DNA of 49,923 bases from Paludibacteraceae bacterium (GTDB lineage Bacteria > Bacteroidota > Bacteroidia > Bacteroidales > Paludibacteraceae): positions 1-49,923 of the forward strand of contig JAFTCC010000031.1 of assembly GCA_017454915.1 (NCBI GenBank), given 5' to 3'. Below are positions 26,115 to 34,300 of this stretch, piece after piece. Positions within the stretch are counted from its first letter, which is position 1. Every line of letters begins with the position of its first letter. The translations under genes and the position numbers were made by a program. The notes below the pieces were generated by a model that was not told the DNA's origin, ran no database searches, and saw only the letters and a list, made by a program, of their open reading frames with translations.

Positions 26115-26689
26115 AACGCATAGACTCCATTGATGAGTTAAAGACCTTTAGGCTTGTAGGCGGCACTGCGCTTGCATTGCAATATGGACACCGCCAATCC
26201 ATAGACCTCGATTTCTTTACAGACGCAGATTTTGACAATGAGAAAATTTTGGAGACTGTGGAGAACGAAGGCAACGTCATTGTGCTAAACAAAACCGCTA
26301 AAATACTACAACTCAGCATCAACGGCGTAAAAGTGGATTTCGTTGACTACAGCAGATACAAATGGTTAGACGAAGCAATAGAAGAAAATGGTGTGCGCCT
26401 TGCTTGTGACAAAGATATAGCAGCAATGAAAGTCAACGCCATCATGGGCAGAGGAACACGGAAAGACTTCGTTGATATGTTTTTTCTGCTGAAGTACTAC
26501 TCTCTCACTGAAATTCTTGAATTCTACAAATTAAAATACCCAAATTTTTCTGAATATCGCGCCCTGCTTAGCATGACGTTTTTTGAAGATGCGGAGAAGC
26601 AAGTTATGCCCAAAATGCTTTGCGACTGCACATGGGAAGAGGTTTGTTCCACAATAATCACTTGGGTAAAAAAATATCAGAGTTATTGA
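26069..26689 (+). CDS. AbiEii/AbiGii-family nucleotidyltransferase toxin
   Basis: This 206-residue protein has a minimal nucleotidyltransferase signature: VGGTALALQYGHRQSIDLDFF at residues 30-50. It includes Gly31-Gly32 and the metal-binding Asp46 and Asp48, and a third acidic position is in KVDFVDY near 93. The downstream KVNAIMGRGTRKDFVDMFFLL is the usual helical segment. AbiEii proteins are toxins of type IV-like systems and some give abortive phage defence; known relatives add nucleotides to tRNA. The gene overlaps DUF6922 by 46 bases. Its TGA stop overlaps the first bases of repeat copy 2. Base composition looks richer in A/T than asnS, suggesting transfer. Confidence 0.92.
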   Translation: MLQTQTVEPRTLELLKRIDSIDELKTFRLVGGTALALQYGHRQSIDLDFFTDADFDNEKILETVENEGNVIVLNKTAKILQLSINGVKVDFVDYSRYKWLDEAIEENGVRLACDKDIAAMKVNAIMGRGTRKDFVDMFFLLKYYSLTEILEFYKLKYPNFSEYRALLSMTFFEDAEKQVMPKMLCDCTWEEVCSTIITWVKKYQSY

Positions 26690-26742
26690 CGTCATTCCTT
26701 TCACGCGCACGCCAAACAATGCCGACTTCTAAACTATGCGAC
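26688..26742 (+). repeat. 55-bp direct repeat, copy 2: orphan asnS 3' end
   Basis: This is the second copy of the asnS terminus, placed immediately at the toxin stop codon. One of its two changes would turn a Pro codon of asnS into Thr, so this copy is drifting and is the non-functional one. It marks the right border of the inserted cassette. Confidence 0.9.
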
Positions 26743-26763
26743 AATTTTTCCACAAAAAAAAGC

Positions 26764-26803
26764 AAATAATAGTCCGCTATGTCAAGGCAGACTATTATTT
26801 TTG
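26764..26803 (+). terminator. Hairpin terminator overlapping a -7 promoter box
   Basis: AATAATAGTC (26765-26774) pairs with GACTATTATT (26790-26799), followed by TTTT. The same bases hold TATTTTTG at 26796-26803, a -7 consensus box for the gene at 26863. The element may end asnS/cassette transcripts and start the next one. Confidence 0.6.
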
Positions 26804-26862
26804 CAATGTGAAAACCATGCGCACATTTATTGCGAATTATCATAAACAATTTTCATAACACC

Positions 26863-29205
26863 ATGAGAAAAATCATTACCTTATTTGCATTGTGCTTCCT
26901 GCTTGCGCCGTTCACAAGTCGCGCACAGCAGACCGCCTCGACGCTCGGCACAGACTTCTGGATGACGTTCATGCGCTCCGACGACGACAATCCTTCCGAG
27001 TTGAGCATCAACATCTCAGCCAGCGAGGCCACGCACGTTAAAATTGAGAATCCAACAACGGGCTTTTCCGTTGAGCGGGACATACCTGCCAACGGATTGG
27101 AGACAGTTTACCTGCTCGGCAACGGAGAAGACCACGTGAACGACTGCTACGTTGGCACCAACGAGGACGAGAAAGTTTCACAGCGCGCGCTGCACATCAC
27201 ATCCGACAAAAACATCAGCGTGTTTGCCGCCAACTGGCGCAACAAATCGTTTGACGTTGCCAACGTGCTGCCCACCAACATCTTGCGCGACGAATACGTT
27301 GTAGCTTGCTACCGTCCTGAAGACCATGAGGGTAAATTCCAAGGCAGCCACTTTGCAATCATCGCCACCGAAGACAACACCATCGTTGACTTCGCGCCCA
27401 CAGCAAAAACACAATATTGGTACAGCAACGCCATCATGGAAAACCCGCCTTACACCGTGACAACTTGGGACATGGGCGACACGCTCACCACACCGGTGCT
27501 TAACACTGGCGACGTGTTCTATGTATGGTCGGGCGAGAAGAACGGACTTGAAGCTGACCTCACAGGCACATACGTCAAAGCACGTGACGGCAAAAAAATC
27601 GCCGTATTCAACGGTAACCCGCACACCAACATCGGTCTTATTGATGGTGAAGGAGCACGCGACCGTGACCACATCTTCTCACAGGCATATCCGACAGTAT
27701 ATTGGGGCACCAAATTCCCCATCACAGGCTCGCAGACCACTACGGGTTCAATAGGCGGTACACCTGTCAACCGCAAGAAAGACAAAATCCGCGTGCTCGC
27801 GCTATATGACGGCACCGAGGTAAGAGTCAACGGCGAGTTGGTGTACACTTTCAATTTCAATGATAACCCGCGCCACTTCTACGAGTTTGAACTCGGACAA
27901 AAGGGCGTAGTTGACAAAAAAGACAATGTCATTCAAGACCCGGGCATCGAAGTCATCGAAGGCACGAGCTGCTTTGTGGAGACATCATGCCCCACGGCTG
28001 TTCACCTCTACATGGTTTCTAACCGCTACGACTTCCCCATCGACCCGTACTGCAACGGCGACCCGGCTATGATATGGATGAACCCCATTGAACAGCAGAT
28101 TGAGGACATCACCTTCGCCACCTATAAATCAATGGACCACTTCCTCAACATCGTAACACTCGCCGGCAACGCCGAGAGCGTAACACTTGACGGAAATGAC
28201 ATCACCGCTGAAGGAGCCGTATGGGAAACTCTTGCCGGCAACGAGAATTACAAATTCCTGCGCCGCAAAATAACCGACGGCACCCACAACCTGAAAGCCG
28301 ACGCCGGATTCACAGCACACGTATATGGCTTTAAGGAGAAAGAGTCGTACGGCTACAGCGCCGGCGGTTCTGCCATACCCCTCGACCAAAGCGTAACCAT
28401 TGACGGCAAGCCCGTTAAAGCCGGCGAAGTAACATCAATCTGCCGCGACGGCGAGATACCTTTCAGCGCAACGCTCAGCATCGACCCCGAAATCATGCGC
28501 TGGGACTTTGGCGACGGCAGCCCAACCGTTGAAACCAAGAACGGCGAAATCATCTACCACGAGTATAGCGGCGCCGGCACTCCGCGCGCAAGCCTTTACC
28601 TCAAGTTCCCCGACACTGACAACTGCGGCGGACGCAGCACATTGAGCGACGTAACACTCTATTTTGACGTCACCAGCGGTATGCCGGGAGTTGTGGCACA
28701 GCGCGGAAACGACTTCCTTGTGCTACGCAACTACAAGGTGCAGGAAGACGGCAGCCAAGAAGACGTTACGACAGTCTTTAACGGAGCAAAATTCCAATGG
28801 TTCCGCAACGATGAGGAAATACCCGGAGCCACCAACGCATACCTCAACGAGGCCCTTGACCCCAATGCCAACTATAAGGTTCGCATCACACGCGCTGACG
28901 GCACCGAAGTGTTCTCTTGCCCAGTTAAACCCGACAAAAACATCACCAACACGCTCAGCGACCTTGTTAGCCTCAATAGGAACTTCGTCAGCGGAGCCGA
29001 CGGAACCGAAATCATCGCAGAAGTGGCTGAAGACGTGCCAACAGCAGAGGCTCAGTTAGTCAGCGCCCAGGGCGTTAGAATGTCAAGCCAGACACTGACA
29101 AGCGGCAGCAACGTGCTGCGCGTGCCAAACGCAACAGGCATCTATATGCTCCACGTGGCTGCGGCAGACGGCAGAAAAGCAAACTTCAAAATCATCGTTA
29201 AATAA
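26863..29205 (+). CDS. Secreted IgGFc-binding-like / PKD protein with T9SS type A sorting tail
   Basis: This 780-residue protein has a signal peptide (MRKIITLFALCFLLAPFTSRAQ). A large N-terminal region begins TLGTDFWMTFMRSDDDNPSEL and resembles the IgGFc-binding N-terminal family, with NWRNKSFDVANVLPTNILRDEYVVACYRP near residues 120-150. A PKD-type domain (MRWDFGDGSPTVET) is near 543-580, an Ig-like segment (FQWFRNDEEIPGATNAYL) near 643-680, and a C-terminal sorting-type domain from about 716 (AEAQLVSAQGVRMSSQTL, GIYMLHVAAADGRKANFKIIVK). That tail predicts export by the T9SS encoded at 4645-11060. The OmpA-family gene follows 18 bases later. ATG 26863 is preferred over an upstream frame start because it gives the signal peptide. 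Confidence 0.87.
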   Translation: MRKIITLFALCFLLAPFTSRAQQTASTLGTDFWMTFMRSDDDNPSELSINISASEATHVKIENPTTGFSVERDIPANGLETVYLLGNGEDHVNDCYVGTNEDEKVSQRALHITSDKNISVFAANWRNKSFDVANVLPTNILRDEYVVACYRPEDHEGKFQGSHFAIIATEDNTIVDFAPTAKTQYWYSNAIMENPPYTVTTWDMGDTLTTPVLNTGDVFYVWSGEKNGLEADLTGTYVKARDGKKIAVFNGNPHTNIGLIDGEGARDRDHIFSQAYPTVYWGTKFPITGSQTTTGSIGGTPVNRKKDKIRVLALYDGTEVRVNGELVYTFNFNDNPRHFYEFELGQKGVVDKKDNVIQDPGIEVIEGTSCFVETSCPTAVHLYMVSNRYDFPIDPYCNGDPAMIWMNPIEQQIEDITFATYKSMDHFLNIVTLAGNAESVTLDGNDITAEGAVWETLAGNENYKFLRRKITDGTHNLKADAGFTAHVYGFKEKESYGYSAGGSAIPLDQSVTIDGKPVKAGEVTSICRDGEIPFSATLSIDPEIMRWDFGDGSPTVETKNGEIIYHEYSGAGTPRASLYLKFPDTDNCGGRSTLSDVTLYFDVTSGMPGVVAQRGNDFLVLRNYKVQEDGSQEDVTTVFNGAKFQWFRNDEEIPGATNAYLNEALDPNANYKVRITRADGTEVFSCPVKPDKNITNTLSDLVSLNRNFVSGADGTEIIAEVAEDVPTAEAQLVSAQGVRMSSQTLTSGSNVLRVPNATGIYMLHVAAADGRKANFKIIVK

Positions 29206-29223
29206 TCAAAACCCATAACTATC

Positions 29224-30876
29224 ATGAAAACAAATAAAGTAACACTTATCCTTGTGGCAATGCTTATGGGTTTTGTAACCCTTCATGCACAAGAAGTGCA
29301 AAACGCTGCACCAGTAAAACCACTCCACCGCATTGGACTCTGGGGCGACATAGGCTACTCAAACCTGCTCTACAAATCCGACTACACTAAACCTGTCGGT
29401 GGCGTAGGCGGAGGACTCAGCCTATTCTACGAACTAAAGTACAAACATTTCCTCTTTGACGCGGGAATAGGATTTGACATCTACAGCTCAAAGTTGAAAG
29501 TCAATGATTTTGACCTGAATATCCCTGCCAACGCAGATGGCGTGCAGACGCTCGGTAAAGACGGCATTGCATCTGTCGGAGGTTTTAACAAATTCTCATT
29601 CAACAAGTACAGCGAGAAACAGCTTCTCGGTATGGTCACCGTGCCCATCCTCGCCGGTGGACAATGGGACCGCTGGTTCTTCCTCGCAGGCACAAAAATC
29701 GGTCTTCCAGTATTTGGCAACACAAAAGCCAAAACAGACTTCAGCCGCACATGGTCTGACGACCAGATTTACTCTGACCTTCCGCTTGGCGGAGGAAGCC
29801 ACGAGGGCGACAAACAAGACCTTAAATTCAAACTCCCTCAAGTTATGCTGAGCGCCGAGTTCGGCATCAGCCTTGACGAATGGCTAATGAAGAAACCCGA
29901 CCCGAAACAGAAAGGGCGCCGTCCAAAACGCCGCACCTTTGCTGACGGACTGCACTACCGCCTCTCGGTGTTCGCCGACTACGGACTGCTCGACATGAAC
30001 AACAAATCCAAAAACACCTACGACCCTGCAAGAGACGGGCTTGTGGCAGTTAACAACGCTGGAGTAGCAGGCACTTCACCTGCATTTGGCGACAGCCGCA
30101 TATCTTCAAAACTCAACTCACTGCTTGTGGGCGTTAAGTTTGCCGTGCTCTATGAGTTTGCACCAAAGGTTGTAAAACCCAAACCGCAGCCCAAACCCAA
30201 GCCACAGCCCAAACCGAAACCCAAGCCCGCTCCCAAGCCCAAATTGCTCGGTAGCGTGACCGACGCCGAAACTAACGCACCGCTCATTGCACAAGTTGTC
30301 ATACTCGACAAGGACGGAAAGAACACATTGTTCACCGGCGATGCTTCGGAGGCTGGCGAATTTAAGACCACCCTGCTGCCAGGCACATACAAAGTTCAGG
30401 CTAACAGGCAAGGCTACATGCCGTTTGAGCAGGAAATGACATTCGAGAAAGAAGACGCGCCTCTGCGCATACAGATGCAGCGCATCGTTGAAGGCCGCAA
30501 GTTCGTGATTAAGAACCTCTTCTTTGCCACCGCCAAGACTGAGATTCTGCCCGAGTCAGAACCCAGCCTACAAGAGCTCTTCGAGTTCCTTGACGCTAAT
30601 CCTGACCTACGTGTTAAGATTGTCGGCCACACCGATAACGTTGGTTCTGACAAAGCCAACCAACAACTGTCGGAAGGACGCGCATTGTCTGTCATGCAGT
30701 CGATGATTGACCGCGGCATCGCTCCCGAACGCCTTGAATATGAAGGACGCGGTGAGTCTGACCCGATCGACACTAACGACACCGACGAAGGACGTCAAAA
30801 CAACCGCCGCGTTGAGTTCGTAATACTCGGAACAGCAAACAACGTGACCGACAGCCAACTCAAACACGCAGAATAA
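29224..30876 (+). CDS. OmpA-family outer-membrane protein with Lys-Pro linker
   Basis: This 550-residue protein has a signal peptide (MKTNKVTLILVAMLMGFVTLHAQ) and a predicted outer-membrane beta-barrel (residues 25-310). A Lys-Pro repeat linker of alternating KPKP/KPQP units follows near 315-340. A carboxypeptidase-regulatory-like beta-sandwich lies near 340-425 (GSVTDAETNAPLIAQVVILD). The C-terminal OmpA domain (435-540) contains VKIVGHTDNVGSDKANQQLSEGRA and GRQNNRRVEFVI, which bind peptidoglycan. The protein would anchor the outer membrane to the wall, with the Lys-Pro stretch as a stiff periplasmic spacer. It shares an operon with the preceding T9SS-tailed protein, which suggests they work together at the cell surface. 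Confidence 0.92.
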   Translation: MKTNKVTLILVAMLMGFVTLHAQEVQNAAPVKPLHRIGLWGDIGYSNLLYKSDYTKPVGGVGGGLSLFYELKYKHFLFDAGIGFDIYSSKLKVNDFDLNIPANADGVQTLGKDGIASVGGFNKFSFNKYSEKQLLGMVTVPILAGGQWDRWFFLAGTKIGLPVFGNTKAKTDFSRTWSDDQIYSDLPLGGGSHEGDKQDLKFKLPQVMLSAEFGISLDEWLMKKPDPKQKGRRPKRRTFADGLHYRLSVFADYGLLDMNNKSKNTYDPARDGLVAVNNAGVAGTSPAFGDSRISSKLNSLLVGVKFAVLYEFAPKVVKPKPQPKPKPQPKPKPKPAPKPKLLGSVTDAETNAPLIAQVVILDKDGKNTLFTGDASEAGEFKTTLLPGTYKVQANRQGYMPFEQEMTFEKEDAPLRIQMQRIVEGRKFVIKNLFFATAKTEILPESEPSLQELFEFLDANPDLRVKIVGHTDNVGSDKANQQLSEGRALSVMQSMIDRGIAPERLEYEGRGESDPIDTNDTDEGRQNNRRVEFVILGTANNVTDSQLKHAE

Positions 30877-30883
30877 TAAAACC

Positions 30884-30910
30884 CTAGAAAGACTAGAAAG
30901 GCTAGAAAGA
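30884..30910 (+). repeat. Three tandem copies of a 9-bp unit
   Basis: CTAGAAAGA, CTAGAAAGG and CTAGAAAGA follow one another directly between the ompA-family stop and its terminator. This is a short non-coding tandem repeat. Confidence 0.6.
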
Positions 30911-30924
30911 CTAACACACCCGAA

Positions 30925-30967
30925 CAGAATAGCCGCAGAATTATCAATCTGCGGCTATTCTGTTTTT
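30925..30967 (+). terminator. Intrinsic terminator after the OmpA-family gene
   Basis: CAGAATAGCCGCAGA (30925-30939) pairs perfectly with TCTGCGGCTATTCTG (30948-30962), a 15-bp stem, followed by TTTTT. Confidence 0.95.
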
Positions 30968-30986
30968 CAATCCCAAAATAAATCAC

Positions 30987-30994
30987 TAACTTTG
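30987..30994 (+). promoter_or_regulatory. Probable -7 box for the LTA-synthase-like gene
   Basis: TAACTTTG matches the Bacteroidota -7 consensus. The ATG at 31020 is 25 bases further on. No good -33 box is visible because the region upstream is the terminator. Confidence 0.5.
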
Positions 30995-31019
30995 CCCTGT
31001 AAAAAGCAAAATACTCGAA

Positions 31020-33071
31020 ATGCGCCACTATCTACGCTACATAGGCAGAATACTGCTCAACATTCTGCTCATATATCTCACCTACTTTGTAGCTCGCCTT
31101 GCATATCTGCTCGAAAACTGGAGTTATTTCCTTCCCGGTCTTCAGCAGGGCAACATCTGGCGAATGTTTATCGGCAGCGTGTATCTCGACACACCAGCCA
31201 TTTGCTACACCAATGCCTTATGGTTGTTACTCATCTTGCTGCCGCTGCATTATAAAGACAACTGGTACACGGCTGACGGTAGCACCACAAAGACCATTAA
31301 CACCTACCAAAAAGTCTGCAAATGGCTGTTCGTAGTCGTCAACAGCCTAACCTTCATCATACAACTCTGCGATGCAGTATATTTCAAGTTCACGCTGCGG
31401 CGCACCACAATCACAGTTTTCAACGAGTTCAGCAGCGAGGGCAATATCCTGCAAATCTTTGCCACAGAGTTTATTAGTCATTGGTATTTCATGCTTTTAG
31501 GCGTTGCGGTGATAGCCCTGATGTGGTATGGCTACTCTGAACCCGTAAAAAAAACAACAGGGCTTATTCTTCCCACGCCGTCACGACTTTTTGTCAGATA
31601 TTATCTTCCGCAGACGCTCACACTATTAGTGTTCGCCTACTTCACGGTGGTTGGAATGCGCGGTGGCTTCACACGCGACATACGCCCCATTAACGTCAAC
31701 CGCGCAGGGCAGTTCATCATACGCCCGACAGACGTAGCCCTCATACTCAACACTCCGTTCACCATGCTCAAATCAATAGGGCACACAGTATATACTCAGC
31801 CACACTACTTCAACTCGCCAGAAGAAGCGCAAGCAGTTTTCAATCCCATTCAGAGGCGGCCTATCATCGTAACACATCCGCGTCTGCCGGAAGACGACAT
31901 TCTGGACCTGCCTGTTAAGCGCAAGAACATAGTGTTTATCATCATCGAAAGTTTCGGCCGCGAGTATATCGGCACTTTCAGCCGTCCCGTTCTCGGCGAC
32001 GACTATGAAGGCTATACCCCGTTCACCGACTCGCTCGCGGAGCACAGCCTCACTTTCCGACACTCGTTTTGCAACGGACGGAAAAGCATTGACGCCATGC
32101 CCGCCATACTCAGCTCGCTGCCCATGTTCATTGAGCCGTACGTGCTCACTCCGCAGGCTACCAACCACATACGCGGTATCGCCGGATACCTCGGTGAAAT
32201 GGGCTACTACTCGGCATTCTTCCACGGCGCATGGGCGGGCAGCATGGGATTTCAGGCATTCGCAAGAAGCACAGAGTGGCAAGACTACTTCTCACAAGAG
32301 GACTATGAGGCGGACGTCAGATTTGACGGGCATGACGACTACGACGGATGGTGGGCGATTTTTGACGAGCCATTCATGCAGTTCTTCGCCAACAAAATGA
32401 CAGAGTTCAGAGAGCCATTCGTAACAGGGCTGTTCACCGCAACGTCACATCACCCATTCCGCGTGCCCGAGCAGTACGCTGACAGCTTTGCTGAAGGTAC
32501 TCTGCCTATCCACAAAACTATACGATACGTTGACCATGCGCTACGCAAATTCTTCCAGACGGCACGACAGCAGCCGTGGTACGACAACACCGTGTTCATC
32601 ATCACCTCCGACCACACCAACATGTCGGACCACGACGAATACAAGTCAGACATCGGCGGTTTCTGTTCACCTATCATCATCTATGATCCAAGCGGCGACA
32701 TAGCACCGCGACGCAGCAACGCCATAGCGCAGCACATCGACATGATGCCAACAATGCTCAACCTTGTGGGATACGACAAGCCATACCTCACATTCGGCTG
32801 CGACCTGCTCAACACGCCTGACGAAGACACTTACGCCGTGTGCTATCTTAACGGAACATACCAATACGTAAAACACGGAATAGTATTGCAGTTCGACGCC
32901 GAAAAGACAACAGCAGCATATCGCCTCAACGATTACTGTATGCGAAGCAACATTCTCAACGGCAGCATTGAGCCACAACTCAAAGACACTCTTCAAGAGA
33001 TGGAAACAGAGCTCAAAGCTATCATTGAACAATACATGTACCGCATGATTAACAATAAGTTAACACCATAG
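31020..33071 (+). CDS. LTA-synthase-like membrane sulfatase/phosphatase-superfamily protein
   Basis: This 683-residue protein has about five N-terminal transmembrane helices (residues 1-220) and a periplasmic alkaline-phosphatase-superfamily domain. Metal- and nucleophile-site segments are visible: NIVFIIIESFGREYIG from residue 302, NGRKSIDAMPAIL with the probable nucleophile Ser356, SHHPF near 476, and ITSDHTNMSDHDEY near 527-541. This is the layout of the lipoteichoic acid synthase family. Gram-negative Bacteroidota lack LTA, so members here probably transfer phosphoglycerol or phosphoethanolamine to membrane glycans. The gene appears to be a single unit between a terminator and the serC promoter. 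Confidence 0.9.
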   Translation: MRHYLRYIGRILLNILLIYLTYFVARLAYLLENWSYFLPGLQQGNIWRMFIGSVYLDTPAICYTNALWLLLILLPLHYKDNWYTADGSTTKTINTYQKVCKWLFVVVNSLTFIIQLCDAVYFKFTLRRTTITVFNEFSSEGNILQIFATEFISHWYFMLLGVAVIALMWYGYSEPVKKTTGLILPTPSRLFVRYYLPQTLTLLVFAYFTVVGMRGGFTRDIRPINVNRAGQFIIRPTDVALILNTPFTMLKSIGHTVYTQPHYFNSPEEAQAVFNPIQRRPIIVTHPRLPEDDILDLPVKRKNIVFIIIESFGREYIGTFSRPVLGDDYEGYTPFTDSLAEHSLTFRHSFCNGRKSIDAMPAILSSLPMFIEPYVLTPQATNHIRGIAGYLGEMGYYSAFFHGAWAGSMGFQAFARSTEWQDYFSQEDYEADVRFDGHDDYDGWWAIFDEPFMQFFANKMTEFREPFVTGLFTATSHHPFRVPEQYADSFAEGTLPIHKTIRYVDHALRKFFQTARQQPWYDNTVFIITSDHTNMSDHDEYKSDIGGFCSPIIIYDPSGDIAPRRSNAIAQHIDMMPTMLNLVGYDKPYLTFGCDLLNTPDEDTYAVCYLNGTYQYVKHGIVLQFDAEKTTAAYRLNDYCMRSNILNGSIEPQLKDTLQEMETELKAIIEQYMYRMINNKLTP

Positions 33072-33084
33072 CCAAGCACAAGAT

Positions 33085-33109
33085 GCAAAACGCCACTCAC
33101 ACGTTTTGC
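33085..33109 (+). repeat. 8-bp hairpin between the LTA-synthase-like gene and serC
   Basis: GCAAAACG (33085-33092) pairs with CGTTTTGC (33102-33109). No T-tract follows, so it is only a possible weak terminator. Its right arm contains the TTTG -33 box of serC. Confidence 0.45.
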
Positions 33110-33135
33110 CATTACATGAAAAATTGCTAAATTTG
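33105..33135 (+). promoter_or_regulatory. serC promoter
   Basis: TTTG (33105-33108) and TAAATTTG (33128-33135) are 19 bases apart, fully matching the Bacteroidota consensus. The ATG lies 43 bases after the -7 box. Confidence 0.72.
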
Positions 33136-33178
33136 CAAATTACTTTCAACATCTGAATAAACAAACAAACCTAACAAT

Positions 33179-34243
33179 ATGAAACATAATTTTAATGCCG
33201 GACCTTCCGTTCTGCCTCGTGAGGTCATAGAACGCACAGCGCAGGCAGTTCTTGATTTTCAGGGTGAAGGACTTTCAATTCTTGAGATAAGCCACCGAGC
33301 CAAGTATTTCCAGCCTGTTGTTGATGAGGCTGTTGCCTTGTTCAAGGAGTTGCTTGATATCCCCGAAGGTTATTCAGTGATATTCCTCGGCGGCGGTGCC
33401 AGCCTGCAGTTCTGCATGGTGCCGTTTAACCTGCTGGAGCACAAGGCGGCATACCTCAACACCGGCGTTTGGGCTAAAAAAGCGCAAAAAGAGGCTAAAC
33501 TATTCGGCGAAGTCGTTGAAGTGGCATCTTCTGCCGACGCCAACTACACCTTCATACCAAAAAAATATGAGATACCGGCAGACGCCGACTATTTCCACAT
33601 CACCACCAACAACACCATCTACGGCACTGAAATGTTCACCGACCCTGACAGCCCCGTGCCCGTTGTTGCCGACATGTCGTCCGACATTCTCTCACGGCAC
33701 ATTGATGTCAGCAAATATGGACTTATCTATGGTGGCGCACAGAAGAACCTCGCCCCTGCCGGCGTAACATTCGTCATCGTCAAAGACGAACTGCTCGGAC
33801 ACGTGTCACGCCCCATCCCGACCATGCTTGACTACCGCATTCACACCACCAACAACTCGCTGTTCAACACTCCGCCGGTGCTGCCTATCTATTCGGCTCT
33901 CGAGACGCTGCGTTGGCTCAAACGTAACGGAGGTGTGGCAGCAGCCGAAAAACGCAATATCGAAAAAGCGAGCCTGCTTTACGACGCCATCGACAACAGC
34001 CGCATTTTCGTAGGCACAGCACGACCCGAAGACCGCTCAAGAATGAACATCTGCTTCGTGATGAAAGAGGAATACAAGGAACTTGAAGCCGAATTCCTCG
34101 CTTTTGCCGGCGAAAAAGGAATGGTAGGTGTAAAGGGACACCGCTCCGTCGGAGGATTCCGCGCATCATGCTACAACGCCCTTCCACTCGAAAGCGTCAA
34201 GGCACTCATCGAATGCATGAAAGAATTTGAAAAGAAGCACTAA
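33179..34243 (+). CDS. serC: Phosphoserine aminotransferase SerC
   Basis: This 354-residue PLP enzyme converts 3-phosphohydroxypyruvate and glutamate to phosphoserine and 2-oxoglutarate. The start [17 protein letters not shown], the phosphate-binding [16 protein letters not shown] near residues 69-84, and the PLP lysine Lys189 in [12 protein letters not shown] are all present. So is the C-terminal [21 protein letters not shown]. The length is normal. serA follows 57 bases downstream, giving two consecutive steps of serine synthesis from one promoter. Confidence 0.98.
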   Translation: MKHNFNAGPSVLPREVIERTAQAVLDFQGEGLSILEISHRAKYFQPVVDEAVALFKELLDIPEGYSVIFLGGGASLQFCMVPFNLLEHKAAYLNTGVWAKKAQKEAKLFGEVVEVASSADANYTFIPKKYEIPADADYFHITTNNTIYGTEMFTDPDSPVPVVADMSSDILSRHIDVSKYGLIYGGAQKNLAPAGVTFVIVKDELLGHVSRPIPTMLDYRIHTTNNSLFNTPPVLPIYSALETLRWLKRNGGVAAAEKRNIEKASLLYDAIDNSRIFVGTARPEDRSRMNICFVMKEEYKELEAEFLAFAGEKGMVGVKGHRSVGGFRASCYNALPLESVKALIECMKEFEKKH

Positions 34244-34300
34244 AAGTAGAAGTAAAGAATTAAAGAATTTTAGAATTACTAAAAAAATAACAAAATCAAC

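Noticed and set aside
26736..26861. 41-residue frame starting at the ATG in repeat copy 2
   Set aside because: It exists only because copy 2 carries the ATGCGAC end of the repeat; it crosses a terminator hairpin and a promoter box and has no protein-like features.
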